NCBI RefSeq assembly: GCF_037975245.1
Contig: NC_092583.1
Location: forward strand, 5,677,264-5,741,263
Direction of reading: 5' to 3'
Source: Apostichopus japonicus
Lineage: Eukaryota > Echinodermata > Holothuroidea > Aspidochirotida > Stichopodidae
DNA length: 64,000 nucleotides
Made by a program: the position numbers and the translations under genes. Shown here one piece after another: positions 42,481-57,800 of the stretch; the stretch's first letter is position 1, and every line of letters starts with the position of its first letter. The notes beneath the pieces are model-generated. The model saw only the letters and a program-made list of their open reading frames with translations. It was not told the DNA's origin and did not search any database.

Positions 42481-42497
42481 CTTCCCCCCCCCCCCCT
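42481..42497 (+). repeat. Poly-C tract in a 146-bp unit (C13)
   Basis: The C-tract between GACCTT and TTGAGATATC is 13 long here. The same position in other units of this type ranges from 5 C up to 15 C at 55,002-55,016, with 13 at about 50,678, 11 at about 52,730 and 14 at about 58,086. The differences between otherwise near-identical units point to slippage, or in part to base-calling uncertainty in homopolymers. Confidence 0.75.
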
Positions 42498-45400
42498 TGA
42501 GATATCGCATTTACAAAATTATTCATCATTTCACGCCTAGTGACCCCAAATGACCTACGACCTTCACAAAAAATATTGGGCTACTGGTTCTGCGTAAGTT
42601 CCTCACGCACACCGATAATGAGGTTTTTGCGACATACACCCCTTGAGATATCGCATTTACAAGATTTTCATCATTTCACGCCTGGTGTCCCCAAATGACC
42701 TTCGACCACCACCAAAAGCAATGCGCTACTGGTTCTGCGTAAGTTCTTCCGGTACACCGACTATGATGTTTTTGCGACATTCCCCACTTGAGATATCGCA
42801 TTTACAAGATTTTTCATCATTTCACGCCTGGTGACCCAAAATGACCTTCAACATCCACCAAAAAACAAAGCGTTACTGTTTTTTTGGTAGGTTCCTCCTG
42901 GACATCAACTTAAAGGAATTTGCGACCTTCCCCCCTTGAGATATCGCATTTACAAAATTATTCATCATTTCACGCCTAGTGACCCCAAATGACCTACGAC
43001 CTCCACAAAAACCATTGGGCTACTGGTTCTTCGTAAGTTCCTCACGCACACCGACTACGAGGTTTTTGCGACGTTCCCCACTTGAGATATCGCATTTACA
43101 AGATTTTTCATCATTTCACGCCTGGTGTCCCCAAATGACCTTCGACCACCACCAAAAGCAATGCGCTACTGGTTCTGCGTAAGTTCTTCCGGTACACCGA
43201 CTATGATGTTTTTGCGACATTCCCCACTTGAGATATCGCATTTACAAGATTTTTCATCATTTCACGCCTGGTGACCCAAAAATGACCTTCAACATCCACC
43301 AAAAAACAAAGCGCTACTGTTTCTTGGTAGGTTCCTCCTGGACATCAACTTAAAGGAATTTGCGACCTTCCCCCCTTGAGATATCGCATTTACAAAATTA
43401 TTCATCATTTCACGCCTTATGACCCCAAATGACCTTCGACCACCACCAAAAGCAATGCGCTACTGGTTCTGCGTAAGTTCTTCCCGTACACCGACTATGA
43501 GGTTTTTGCGACATTCCCCACTTGAGATATCGCATTTACAAGATTTTTCATCATTTCACGCCTGGTGACCCAAAATTACCTTCAACATCCACCAAAAAAC
43601 AAAGCGCTACTGTTTCTTGGTACGTTCCTCCTGGACATCAACTTAAAGGAATTTGCGACCTTCCCCCTTGAGATATCTCATTTACAAAATTATTCATCAT
43701 TTCACGCCTAGTGACCCCAAATGACCTACGACCTCCACAAAAACCATTGGGCTACTGGTTCTTCGTAAGTTCCTCACGCACACCGACTACGAGGTTTTTG
43801 CGACGTTCCCCACTTGAGATATCGCATTTACAAGATTTTTCATCATTTCACGCCTAATGACCCCAAATGACCTTCGACCACCACCAAAAGATATGCGCTA
43901 CTGGTTCTGCGTAGGTTCTTCCCGTACACCGACTATCAGGTTTTTGCGACATTCCCCACTTGAGATATCGCATTTACAAGATTTTTCATGATTTCACGCC
44001 TGGTGACCCAAAATGACCTTCAACATCCACCAAAAAACAAAGCGCTACTGTTTCTTGGTAGGTTCCTCCTGGACATCAACTTAAAGGAATTTGCGACCTT
44101 CCCCCTTGAGATATCGCATTTACAAAATTATTTATCATTTCACGCCTAGTCACCCCAAATGACCTACGACCTCCACTTAAAACCATTGGGCTTCTGGTTC
44201 TTCGTAGGTTCTTCCCGTACACCGACTACGAGGTTTTTGCGACATTCCCCCTTGAGATATCGCATTTACAAGATTTTTCATCATTTCACGTCTAGTGACC
44301 CCAAATGACCTTCGACCACCACCAAAAGCAATGCGCTACTGGTTCTGCGTAAGTTCTTCCCGTACACCGACTACGAGGTTTTTGCGACATTCCCCACTTG
44401 AGATATCGCATTTACAAGATTTTTCATCATTTGACGCCTGGTGACCCCAAATGACCTACTACCTCCACAAAAAACATTGGGCTACTGGTTCTGCGTAAGT
44501 TCCTCACGCACACCGATAATGAGGTTTTTGCGACATACACCCCTTGAGATATCGCATTTACAAGATTTTCATCATTTCACGCCTGGTGACCCCAAATGAC
44601 CTTCGACCATCACCAAAAGCAATGCGCTACTGGTTCTGCGTAAGTTCTTCCCGTACACCGACTACGAGGTTTTTGCGACATTCCCCACTTGAGATATCGC
44701 ATTTACAAGATTTTTCATCATTTCACGCCTAATGACCCCAAATGACCTTCGACCACCACCAAAAGCAATGCGCTACTGGTTCTGCGTAAGTTCTTCCCGT
44801 ACACCGACTATCAGGTTTTTGCGACATTCCCCCCTTGAGATATCGCATTTACAAGATTTTTCATCATTTCACGCCTGGTGACCCAAAATGACCTTCAACA
44901 TCCACCAAAAAACAATGCGCTACTGTTTCTTGGTAGGTTCCTCCTGGATATCAACTTAAAGGAATTTGCGACCTTCCCCCTTGAGATATCGCATTTACAA
45001 AATTATTCATCATTTCACGCCTGGTGACCCAAAATGACCTTCAACATCCACCAAAAAACAAAGCGCTACTGTTTCTTGGTAGGTTCCTCCTGGACATCAA
45101 CTTAAAGGAATTTACGACATTCCCCACTTGAGATATCGCATTTACAAGATTTTTTCATCATTTCACGCCTAGTGACCCCCAAATGACCTACGACCTCCAC
45201 AAAAAACATTGGGCTACTGGTTCTGCGTAAGTTCCTCACGCACACCGATAATGAGGTTTTTGCGACATACACCCCTTGAGATATCGCATTTACAAGATTT
45301 TCATCATTTCACGCCTGGTGACCCCAAATGACCTACGACCTCCACAAAAAACATTGGGCTACTGGTTCTGCGTAAGTTCCTCACGGACACCGACTATTAG

Positions 45401-47754
45401 GTTTTTGCGACATACACCCCTTGAGATATCGCATTTACAAGATTTTTCATCATTTCACGCCTGGTGACCCAAAATGACCTTCAACATCCACCAAAAAACT
45501 ATGCGCTACTGTTTCTTGGTAGGTTCCTCCTGGACATCAACTTAAAGGAATTTGCGACCTTCCCCACTTGAGATATCGCATTTACAAAATTATTCATCAT
45601 TTCACGCATAGTGACCCCAAATGACCTACGACCTTCACAAAAAACATTGGGCTACTGTTTCTGCGTAAGTTCCTCACGCACACCGACTACGAGGTTTTTG
45701 CGACATACACCCCTTGAGATATCGCATTTACAAGATTTTCATCATTTCACGCCTGGTGTCCCCAAATGACCTACGACCACCACCAAAAGCAATGCGCTAC
45801 TGGTTCTGCGTAAGTTCTTCCCGTACACCGACTATGATGTTTTTGCGACATTCCCCACTTGAGATATCGCATTTACAAGATTTTTCATCATTTCACGCCT
45901 AGTGACCCCAAATGACCTACGACCTCCACAAAAAACAAAGCGCTACTGTTTCTTGGTAGGTTCCTCCTGGACATCAACTTAAAGGAATTTGCGACCTTCC
46001 CCCCTTGAGATATCGCATTTACAAAATTATTCATCATTTCACGCCTAGTGACCCCAAATGACCTACGACCTCCACTTAAAACCATTGGGCTTCTGGTTCT
46101 TCGTAGGTTCTTCCCGTACACCGACTATGAGGTTTTTGCGACATTCCCCACTTGAGATATCGCATTTACAAGATTTTTCATCATTTCACGTCTAGTGACC
46201 CCAAATGACCTTCGACCACCACCAAAAGCTATGCGCTACTGGTTCTGCGTAAGTTCTTCCCGAGCACCGACTATCAGGTTTTTGCGACATTCCCCACTTG
46301 AGATATCGCATTTACAAGATTTTTCATCATTTCACGCCTAGTGACCCCAAATGACCTACGACCTCCACAAAAAACATTGGGCTACTGGTTCTGCGTAAGT
46401 TCCTCATGCACACCGATAATGAGGTTTTTGCGACATACACCCCTTGAGATATCGCATTTACAAGATTTTCATCATTTCACGCCTGGTGACCCCAAATGAC
46501 CTTCGACCATCACCAAAAGCAATGCGCTACTGGTTCTGCGTAAGTTCTTCCCGTACACCGACTACGAGGTTTTTGCGACATTCCCCACTTGAGATATCGC
46601 ATTTACAAGATTTTTCATCATTTCACGCCTAATGACCCCAAATGACCTTCGACCACCACCAAAAGCAATGCGCTACTGGTTCTGCGTAAGTTCTTCCCGT
46701 ACACCGACTGTCAGGTTTTTGCGACATTCCCCCTTGAGATATCGCATTTACAAGATTTTTCATCATTTCACGCCTGGTGACCCAAAATGACCTTCAACAT
46801 CCACCAAAAAACAATGCGCTACTGGTTCTGCGTAAGTTCTTCACGTACACCGACTACGAGGTTTTTGCGACATTCCCCACTTGAGATATCGCATTTACAA
46901 GATTTTTCATCATTTCACGCCTAATGACCCCAAATGACCTTCGACCACCACCAAAAGCAATGCGCTACTGGTTCTGCGTAAGTTCTTCCCGTACACCGAC
47001 TATCAGGTTTTTGCGACATTCCCCCCTTGAGATATCGCATTTACAAGATTTTTCATCATTTCACGCCTGGTGACCCAAAATGACCTTCAACATCCACCAA
47101 AAAACTATGCGCTACTGTTTCTTCGTAGGTTCCTCCTGGACATCAACTTAAAGGAATTTGCGACCTTCCCCCCCCCTTGAGATATCGCATTTACAAAATT
47201 ATTCATCATTTCACGCCTAGTGACCCCAAATGACCTTCAACATCCACCAAAAAACAAAGCGCTACTGGTTCTGCGTAAGTTCCTCACGCACACCGACTAT
47301 TAGGTTTTTGCGACATACACCCCTTGAGATATCGCATTTACAAAATTATTCATCATTTCACGCCTAATGACCCCAAATGACCTTCGACCACCACCAAAAG
47401 CAATGCGCTACTGGTTCTGCGTAAGTTCTTCCCGTACACCGACTATCAGGTTTTTGCGACATTCCCCACTTGAGATATCGCATTTACAAGATTTTTCATC
47501 ATTTCACGCCTAGTGACCCCAAATGACCTACGACCTCCACAAAAAACATTGGGCTACTGGTTCTGCGTAAGTTCCTTCCGCATACCAACTATGAGGTTTT
47601 TGCGACATACCCCCCTTGAGATATCGCATTTTCAAGATTTTTCATCATTTCACGCCTGGTGACCCAAAATGACCTTCAACATCCACCAAAAAACAAAGCG
47701 CTACTCTTTCTTCGTAGGTTCTTCCTGGACATCAACTTAAAGGAATTTGCGACC

Positions 47755-50382
47755 TTCCCCCTTGAGATATCTCATTTACAAAATTATTCATCATTTCACG
47801 CCTAGTGACCCCAAATGAACTACGACCTCCACAAAAACCATTGGGCTACTGGTTCTTCATAAGTTCATCACGCACACCGACTACGAGGTTTTTGCGACGT
47901 TCCCCACTTGAGATATCGCATTTACAAGATTTTTCATCATTTCACGCCTATTGACCCCAAATGACCTTCGACCACCACCAAAAGCAATGCGCTACTGGTT
48001 CTGCGTAAGTTCTTCCCGTACACCGACTATGAGGTTTTTGCGACATTCCCCACTTGAGATATCGCATTTACAAGATTTTTCATCATTTCACGCCTGGTGA
48101 CCCAAAATGACCTTCAACATCCACCAAAAAACAAAGCGCTACTGTTTCTTGGTAGGTTCCTCCTGGACATCAACTTAAAGGAATTTGCGACCTTCCCCCC
48201 TTGAGATATCGCATTTACAAAATTATTCATCATTTCACGCCTAGTGACCCCAAATGACCTACGACCTCCACTTAAAACCATTGGGCTTCTGGTTCTTCGT
48301 AGGTTCTTCCCGTACACCGACTATGAGGTTTTTGCGACATTCCCCACTTGAGATATCGCATTTACAAGATTTTTCATCATTTCACGTCTAGTGACCCCAA
48401 ATGACCTTCGACCACCACCAAAAGCTATGCGCTACTGGTTCTGCGTAAGTTCTTCCCGAGCACCGACTATCAGGTTTTTGCGACATTCCCCACTTGAGAT
48501 ATCGCATTTACAAGATTTTTCATCATTTCACGCCTAGTGACCCCAAATGACCTACGACCTCCACAAAAAACATTGGGCTACTGGTTCTGCGTAAGTTCCT
48601 CACGCACACCGATAATGAGGTTTTTGCGACATACACCCCTTGAGATATCGCATTTACAAGATTTTCATCATTTCACGCCTGGTGACCCCAAATGACCTTC
48701 GACCATCACCAAAAGCAATGCGCTACTGGTTCTGCGTAAGTTCTTCCCGTACACCGACTACGAGGTTTTTGCGACATTCCCCACTTGAGATATCGCATTT
48801 ACAAGATTTTTCATCATTTCACGCCTAATGACCCCAAATGACCTTCGACCACCACCAAAAGCAATGCGCTACTGGTTCTGCGTAAGTTCTTCCCGTACAC
48901 CGACTGTCAGGTTTTTGCGACATTCCCCCTTGAGATATCGCATTTACAAGATTTTTCATCATTTCACGCCTGGTGACCCAAAATGACCTTCAACATCCAC
49001 CAAAAAACAATGCGCTACTGGTTCTGCGTAAGTTCTTCACGTACACCGACTACGAGGTTTTTGCGACCTTCCCCCTTGAGATATCTCATTTACAAAATTA
49101 TTCATCATTTCACGCCTAGTGACCCCAAATGAACTACGACCTCCACAAAAACCATTGGGCTACTGGTTCTTCGTAAGTTCATCACGCACACCGACTACGA
49201 GGTTTTTGCGACGTTCCCCACTTGAGATATCGCATTTACAAGATTTTTCATCATTTCACGCCTATTGACCCCAAATGACCTTCGACCACCACCAAAAGCA
49301 ATGCGCTACTGGTTCTGCGTAAGTTCTTCCCGTACACCGACTATGAGGTTTTTGCGACATTCCCCACTTGAGATATCGCATTTACAAGATTTTTCATCAT
49401 TTCACGCCTGGTGACCCAAAATGACCTTCAACATCCACCAAAAAACAAAGCGCTACTGTTTCTTGGTAGGTTCCTCCTGGACATCAACTTAAAGGAATTT
49501 GCGACCTTCCCCCCTTGAGATATCGCATTTACAAAATTATTCATCATTTCACGCCTAGTGACCCCAAATGACCTACGACCTCCACTTAAAACCATTGGGC
49601 TTCTGGTTCTTCGTAGGTTCTTCCCGTACACCGACTATGAGGTTTTTGCGACATTCCCCACTTGAGATATCGCATTTACAAGATTTTTCATCATTTCACG
49701 TCTAGTGACCCCAAATGACCTTCGACCACCACCAAAAGCTATGCGCTACTGGTTCTGCGTAAGTTCTTCCCGAGCACCGACTATCAGGTTTTTGCGACAT
49801 TCCCCACTTGAGATATCGCATTTACAAGATTTTTCATCATTTCACGCCTAGTGACCCCAAATGACCTACGACCTCCACAAAAAACATTGGGCTACTGGTT
49901 CTGCGTAAGTTCCTCACGCACACCGATAATGAGGTTTTTGCGACATACACCCCTTGAGATATCGCATTTACAAGATTTTCATCATTTCACGCCTGGTGAC
50001 CCCAAATGACCTTCGACCATCACCAAAAGCAATGCGCTACTGGTTCTGCGTAAGTTCTTCCCGTACACCGACTACGAGGTTTTTGCGACATTCCCCACTT
50101 GAGATATCGCATTTACAAGATTTTTCATCATTTCACGCCTAATGACCCCAAATGACCTTCGACCACCACCAAAAGCAATGCGCTACTGGTTCTGCGTAAG
50201 TTCTTCCCGTACACCGACTGTCAGGTTTTTGCGACATTCCCCCTTGAGATATCGCATTTACAAGATTTTTCATCATTTCACGCCTGGTGACCCCAAATGA
50301 CCTTCAACATCCACCAAAAAACAATGCGCTACTGGTTCTGCGTAAGTTCTTCACGTACACCGACTACGAGGTTTTTGCGACA
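47755..50382 (+). repeat. 1,314-bp tandem duplication (9 monomers)
   Basis: Copy one is about 47,755-49,068 and copy two about 49,069-50,382. Landmarks at exactly 1,314 bp are AATGAACTACGACC at about 47,815 and 49,129, CCACTTAAAACCATTGGG, CCCGAGCACCGACTATCAGG and CCGACTGTCAGG. The copy junction near 49,062 joins CTACGAGGTTTTTGCGAC to CTTCCCCCTTGAGATATCTC, so exchange took place within the shared TTTGCGAC. Part of the same string also lies upstream at 45,888-46,760, 2,196 to 2,226 bp before its first copy here. Confidence 0.88.
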
Positions 50383-53300
50383 TTCCCCACTTGAGATATC
50401 GCATTTACAAGATTTTTCATCATTTCACGCCTAATGACCCCAAATGACCTTCGACCAACACCAAAAGCAATGCGCTACTGGTTCTGCGTAAGTTCTTCCC
50501 GTACACCGACTACGAGGTTTTTGCGACATTCCCCACTTGAGATATCGCATTTACAAGATTTTTCATCATTTCACGCCTAATGACCCAAAATGACCTTCAA
50601 CATCCACCAAAAAACTATGCGCTACTGTTTCTTCGTAGGTTCCTCCTGGACATCAACTTAAAGGAATTTGCGACCTTCCCCCCCCCCCCCTTGAGATATC
50701 GCATTTACAAAATTATTCATCATTTCACGCCTAGTGACCCCAAATGACCTTCAACATCCACCAAAAAACAAAGCGCTACTGGTTCTGCGTAAGTTCCTCA
50801 CGCACACCGACTATTAGGTTTTTGCGACATACACCCCTTGAGATATCGCATTTACAAAATTATTCATCATTTCACGCCTAATGACCCCAAATGACCTTCG
50901 ACCACCACCAAAAGCAATGCGCTACTGGTTCTGCGTAAGTTCTTCCCGTACACCGACTATCAGGTTTTTGCGACATTCCCCACTTGAGATATCGCATTTA
51001 CAAGATTTTTCATCATTTCACGCCTAGTGACCCCAAATGACCTACGACCTCCACAAAAAACATTGGGCTACTGGTTCTGCGTAAGTTCCTTCCGCATACC
51101 AACTATGAGGTTTTTGCGACATACCCCCCTTGAGATATCGCATTTTCAAGATTTTTCATCATTTCACGCCTGGTGACCCAAACTGACCTTCAACATCCAC
51201 CAAAAAACAAAGCGCTACTCTTTCTTCGTAGGTTCTTCCTGGACATCAACTTAAAGGAATTTGCGACCTTCCCCCTTGAGATATCTCATTTACAAAATTA
51301 TTCATCATTTCACGCCTAGTGACCCCAAATGAACTACGACCTCCACAAAAACCATTGGGCTACTGGTTCTTCGTAAGTTCATCACGCACACCGACTACGA
51401 GGTTTTTGCGACGTTCCCCACTTGAGATATCGCATTTACAAGATTTTTCATCATTTCACGCCTAATGACCCCAAATGACCTTCGACCACCACCAAAAGCA
51501 ATGCGCTACTGGTTCTGCGTAAGTTCTTCCCGTACACCGACTATGAGGTTTTTGCGACATTCCCCACTTGAGATATCGCATTTACAAGATTTTTCATCAT
51601 TTCACGCCTGGTGACCCAAAATGACCTTCAACATCCACCAAAAAACAAAGCGCTACTGTTTCTTGGTAGGTTCCTCCTGGACATCAACTTAAAGGAATTT
51701 GCGACCTTCCCCCTTGAGATATCGCATTTACAAAATTAATTATCATTTCACGCCTAGTCACCCCAAATGACCTACGACCTCCACTTAAAACCATTGGGCT
51801 TCTGGTTCTTCGTAGGTTCTTCCCGTACACCGACTACGAGGTTTTTGCGACATTCCCCACTTGAGATATCGCATTTACAAGATTTTTCATCATTTCACGC
51901 CTGGTGACCCCAAATGACCTACTACCTCCACAAAAAACATTGGGCTACTGGTTCTGCGTAAGTTCCTCACGCACACCGATAATGAGGTTTTTGCGACATA
52001 CACCCCTTGAGATATCGCATTTACAAGATTTTCATCATTTCACGCCTGGTGACCCCAAATGACCTACGACCTCCACAAAAAACATTGGGCTACTGGTTCT
52101 GCGTAAGTTCTTCCCGTACACCGACTATGAGGTTTTTGCGACATTCCCCACTTGAGATATCGCATTAACAAGATTTTTCATCATTTCACGTCTAGTGACC
52201 CCAAATGACCTTCGACCACCACCAAAAGCAATGCGCTACTGGTTCTGCGTAAGTTCTTCCCGAGCACCGACTATCAGGTTTTTGCGACATTCCCCACTTG
52301 AGATATCGCATTTACAAGATTTTTCATCATTTCACGCCTAGTGACCCCAAATGACCTACGACCTCCACAAAAAACATTGGGCTACTGGTTCTGCGTAAGT
52401 TCCTCACGCACACCGATAATGAGGTTTTTGCGACATACACCCCTTGAGATATCGCATTTACAAGATTTTCATCATTTCACGCCTGGTGACCCCAAATGAC
52501 CTACGACCTCCACAAAAAACATTGGGCTACTGGTTCTGCGTAAGTTCCTCACGCACACCGACTATTAGGTTTTTGCGACATACACCCCTTGAGATATCGC
52601 ATTTACAAGATTTTTCATCATTTCACGCCTGGTGACCCAAAATGACCTTCAACATCCACCAAAAAACTATGCGCTACTGTTTCTTCGTAGGTTCCTCCTG
52701 GACATCAACTTAAAGGAATTTGCGACCTTCCCCCCCCCCCTTGAGATATCGCATTTACAAAATTATTCATCATTTCACGCCTAGTGACCCCAAATGACCT
52801 ACGACCTTCACAAAAAATATTGGGCTACTGGTTCTGCGTAAGTTCCTCACGCACACCGAAAATGAGGTTTTTGCGACATACACCCCTTGAGATATCGCAT
52901 TTACAAGATTTTCATCATTTCACGCCTGGTGACCCCAAATGACCTACGACCTCCACAAAAAACATTGGGCTACTGGTTCTGCGTAAGTTCCTCACGCACA
53001 CCGACTATTCGGTTTTTGCGACATACACCCTTTGAGATATCGCATTTACAAAATTATTCATCATTTCACGCCTAATGACCCCAAATGACCTTCGACCACC
53101 ACCAAAAGCAATGCGCTACTGGTTCTGCGTAAGTTCTTCCCGTACACCGACTATCAGGTTTTTGCGACATTCCCCCCTTGAGATATCGCATTTACAAGAT
53201 TTTTCATCATTTCACGCCTAGTGACCCCAAATGACCTACGACCTCCACAAAAAACATTGGGCTACTGGTTCTGCGTAAGTTCCTCACGCACACCGATAAT

Positions 53301-53596
53301 GAGGTTTTTGCGACATACACCCCTTGAGATATCGCATTTACAAGATTTTCATCATTTCACGCCTGGTGACCCCAAATGACCTTCGACCTCCACCAAAAAC
53401 ATTGGGCTACTGGTTCTGCGTAAGTTCCTCACGCACACTGACTATTAGGTTTTTGCGACATACACCCCTTGAGATATCGCATTTACAAGATTTCTCATCA
53501 TTTCACGCCTGGTGACCCAAAATGACCTTCAACATCCACCAAAAAACTATGCGCTACTGTTTCTTCGTAGGTTCCTCCTGGACATCAACTTAAAGG

Positions 53597-53633
53597 AATT
53601 TGCGACCTTCCGCAATTTGCGATATTGGGCTAC
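53597..53633 (+). other. Deletion scar with templated filler in a 146-bp unit
   Basis: The sequence runs GGAATTTGCGACCTTCC, then GCAATTTGCGA, then TATTGGGCTACTGG. In the homologous places at about 55,871-55,980 and 58,954-59,063 the segment between CCTTCC and TATTGGG is 86 bp of ordinary satellite. Here it is replaced by 11 bp whose last nine, AATTTGCGA, are a copy of 53,597-53,605. The net loss of 75 bp accounts for the repeat offset changing from 2,276 to 2,351 bp across this point. Confidence 0.85.
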
Positions 53634-54864
53634 TGGTTCTGCGTAAGTTCCTCACGCACACCGATAATGAGGTTTTTGCGACATACACCCCTTGAGATAT
53701 CGCATTTACAAAATTATTCATCATTTCACGCCTAATGACCCCAAATGACCTTCGACCACCACCAAAAGCAATGCGCTACTGGTTCTGCGTAAGTTCTTCC
53801 CGTACACCGACTATCAGGTTTTTGCGACATTCCCCACTTGAGATATCGCATTTACAAGATTTTTCATCATTTCACGCCTAGTGACCCCAAATGACCTACG
53901 ACCTCCACAAAAAACATTGGGCTACTGGTTCTGCGTAAGTTCCTCACGCACACCGATAATGAGGTTTTTGCGACATACACCCCTTGAGATATCGCATTTA
54001 CAAGATTTTCATCATTTCACGCCTGGTGACCCCAAATGACCTTCGACCATCACCAAAAGCAATGCGCTACTGGTTCTGCGTAAGTTCCTCACGCACACTG
54101 ACTATTAGGTTTTTGCGACATACACCCCTTGAGATATCGCATTTACAAGATTTCTCATCATTTCACGCCTGGTGACCCAAAATGACCTTCAACATCCACC
54201 AAAAAACTATGCGCTACTGTTTCTTCGTAGGTTCCTCCTGGACATCAACTTAAAGGAATTTGCGACCTTCCCCCCCCTTGAGATATCGCATTTACAAAAT
54301 TATTCATCATTTCACGCCTAGTGACCCCAAATGACCTACGACCTTCACAAAAAATATTGGGCTACTGGTTCTTCGTAAGTTCCTCACGCACACCGATAAT
54401 GAGGTTTTTGCGACATACACCCCTTGAGATATCGCATTTACAAGATTTTCATCATTTCACGCCTGGTGACCCCAAATGACCTACGACCTCCACAAAAAAC
54501 ATTGGGCTACTGGTTCTGCGTCAGTTCCTCACGCACACCGACTATTAGGTTTTTGCGACATACACCCCTTGAGATATCGCATTTACAAAATTATTCATCA
54601 TTTCACGCCTAATGACCCCAAATGACCTTCGACCACCACCAAAAGCAATGCGCTACTGGTTCTGCGTAAGTTCTTCCCGTACACCGACTATCAGGTTTGT
54701 GCGACATTCCCCCCTTGAGATATCGCAGTTACAAGATTTTTCATCATTTCACGCCTAGTGACCCCAAATGACCTACGACCTCCACAAAAAACATTGGGCT
54801 ACTGGTTCTGCGTAAGTTCCTTCCGCATACCAACTATGAGGTTTTTGCGACATACCCCCCTTGA

Positions 54865-57800
54865 GATATCGCATTTACAAGATTTTTCATCATTTCACGC
54901 CTGGTGACCCAAAATGACCTTCAACATCCACCAAAAAACTATGCGCTACTGTTTCTTCGTAGGTTCCTCCTGGACATCAACTTAAAGGAATTTGCGACCT
55001 TCCCCCCCCCCCCCCCTTGAGATATCGCATTTACAAAATTATTCATCATTTCACGCCTAGTGACCCCAAATGACCTACGACCTTCACAAAAAATATTGGG
55101 CTACTGGTTCTGCGTAAGTTCCTCACGCACACCGATAATGAGGTTTTTGCGACATACACCCCTTGAGATATCGCATTTACAAGATTTTCATCATTTCACG
55201 CCTGGTGACCCCAAATGACCTACGACCTCCACAAAAAACATTGGGCTACTGGTTCTGCGTAAGTTCCTCACGCACACCGACTATTCGGTTTTTGCGACAT
55301 ACACCCTTTGAGATATCGCATTTACAAAATTATTCATCATTTCACGCCTAATGACCCCAAATGACCTTCGACCACCACCAAAAGCAATGCGCTACTGGTT
55401 CTGCGTAAGTTCTTCCCGTACACCGACTATCAGGTTTTTGCGACATTCCCCCCTTGAGATATCGCATTTACAAGATTTTTCATCATTTCACGCCTAGTGA
55501 CCCCAAATGACCTACGACCTCCACAAAAAACATTGGGCTACTGGTTCTGCGTAAGTTCCTCACGCACACCGATAATGAGGTTTTTGCGACATACACCCCT
55601 TGAGATATCGCATTTACAAGATTTTCATCATTTCACGCCTGGTGACCCCAAATGACCTTCGACCTCCACCAAAAACATTGGGCTACTGGTTCTGCGTAAG
55701 TTCCTCACGCACACTGACTATTAGGTTTTTGCGACATACACCCCTTGAGATATCGCATTTACAAGATTTCTCATCATTTCACGCCTGGTGACCCAAAATG
55801 ACCTTCAACATCCACCAAAAAACTATGCGCTACTGTTTCTTCGTAGGTTCCTCCTGGACATCAACTTAAAGGAATTTGCGACCTTCCCCCCCCCCTTTGA
55901 GATATCGCATTTACAAAATTATTCATCATTTCACGCCTAGTGACCCCAAATGACCTACGACCTTCACAAAAAATATTGGGCTACTGGTTCTGCGTAAGTT
56001 CCTCACGCACACCGATAATGAGGTTTTTGCGACATACACCCCTTGAGATATCGCATTTACAAAATTATTCATCATTTCACGCCTAATGACCCCAAATGAC
56101 CTTCGACCACCACCAAAAGCAATGCGCTACTGGTTCTGCGTAAGTTCTTCCCGTACACCGACTATCAGGTTTTTGCGACATTCCCCCCTTGAGATATCGC
56201 ATTTACAAGATTTTTCATCATTTCACGCCTAGTGACCCCAAATGACCTACGACCTCCACAAAAAACATTGGGCTACTGGTTCTGCGTAAGTTCCTCACGC
56301 ACACCGATAATGAGGTTTTTGCGACATACACCCCTTGAGATATCGCATTTACAAGATTTTCATCATTTCACGCCTGGTGACCCCAAATGACCTTCGACCT
56401 CCACCAAAAACATTGGGCTACTGGTTCTGCGTAAGTTCCTCACGCACACTGACTATTAGGTTTTTGCGACATACACCCCTTGAGATATCGCATTTACAAG
56501 ATTTCTCATCATTTCACGCCTGGTGACCCAAAATGACCTTCAACATCCACCAAAAAACTATGCGCTACTGTTTCTTCGTAGGTTCCTCCTGGACATCAAC
56601 TTAAAGGAATTTGCGACCTTCCCCCCCCTTGAGATATCGCATTTACAAAATTATTCATCATTTCACGCCTAGTGACCCCAAATGACCTACGACCTTCACA
56701 AAAAATATTGGGCTACTGGTTCTGCGTAAGTTCCTCACGCACACCGATAATGAGGTTTTTGCGACATACACCCCTTGAGATATCGCATTTACAAGATTTT
56801 CATCATTTCACGCCTGGTGACCCCAAATGACCTACGACCTCCACAAAAAACATTGGGCTACTGGTTCTGCGTCAGTTCCTCACGCACACCGACTATTAGG
56901 TTTTTGCGACATACACCCCTTGAGATATCGCATTTACAAAATTATTCATCATTTCACGCCTAATGACCCCAAATGACCTTCGACCACCACCAAAAGCAAT
57001 GCGCTACTGGTTCTGCGTAAGTTCTTCCCGTACACCGACTATCAGGTTTGTGCGACATTCCCCCCTTGAGATATCGCAGTTACAAGATTTTTCATCATTT
57101 CACGCCTAGTGACCCCAAATGACCTACGACCTCCACAAAAAACATTGGGCTACTGGTTCTGCGTAAGTTCCTTCCGCATACCAACTATGAGGTTTTTGCG
57201 ACATACCCCCCTTGAGATATCGCATTTTCAAGATTTTTCATCATTTCACGCCTGGTGACCCAAAATGACCTTCAACATCCACCAAAAAACAAAGCGCTAC
57301 TGTTTCTTCGTAGGTTCTTCCTGGACATCAACTTAAAGGAATTTGCGACCTTCCCCCTTGAGATATCTCATTTACAAAATTATTCATCATTTCACGCCTA
57401 GTGACCCCAAATGACCTACGACCTCCACAAAAACCATTGGGCTACTGGTTCTTCGTAAGTTCATCACGCACACCGACTACGAGGTTTTTGCGACGTTCCC
57501 CACTTGAGATATCGCATTTACAAGATTTTTCATCATTTCACGCCTGGTGACCCCAAATGACCTTCGACCTCCACCAAAAACATTGGGCTACTGGTTCTGC
57601 GTAAGTTCCTCACGCACACTGACTATTAGGTTTTTGCGACATACACCCCTTGAGATATCGCATTTACAAGATTTCTCATCATTTCACGCCTGGTGACCCA
57701 AAATGACCTTCAACATCCACCAAAAAACTATGCGCTACTGTTTCTTCGTAGGTTCCTCCTGGACATCAACTTAAAGGAATTTGCGACCTTCCCCCCCCTT

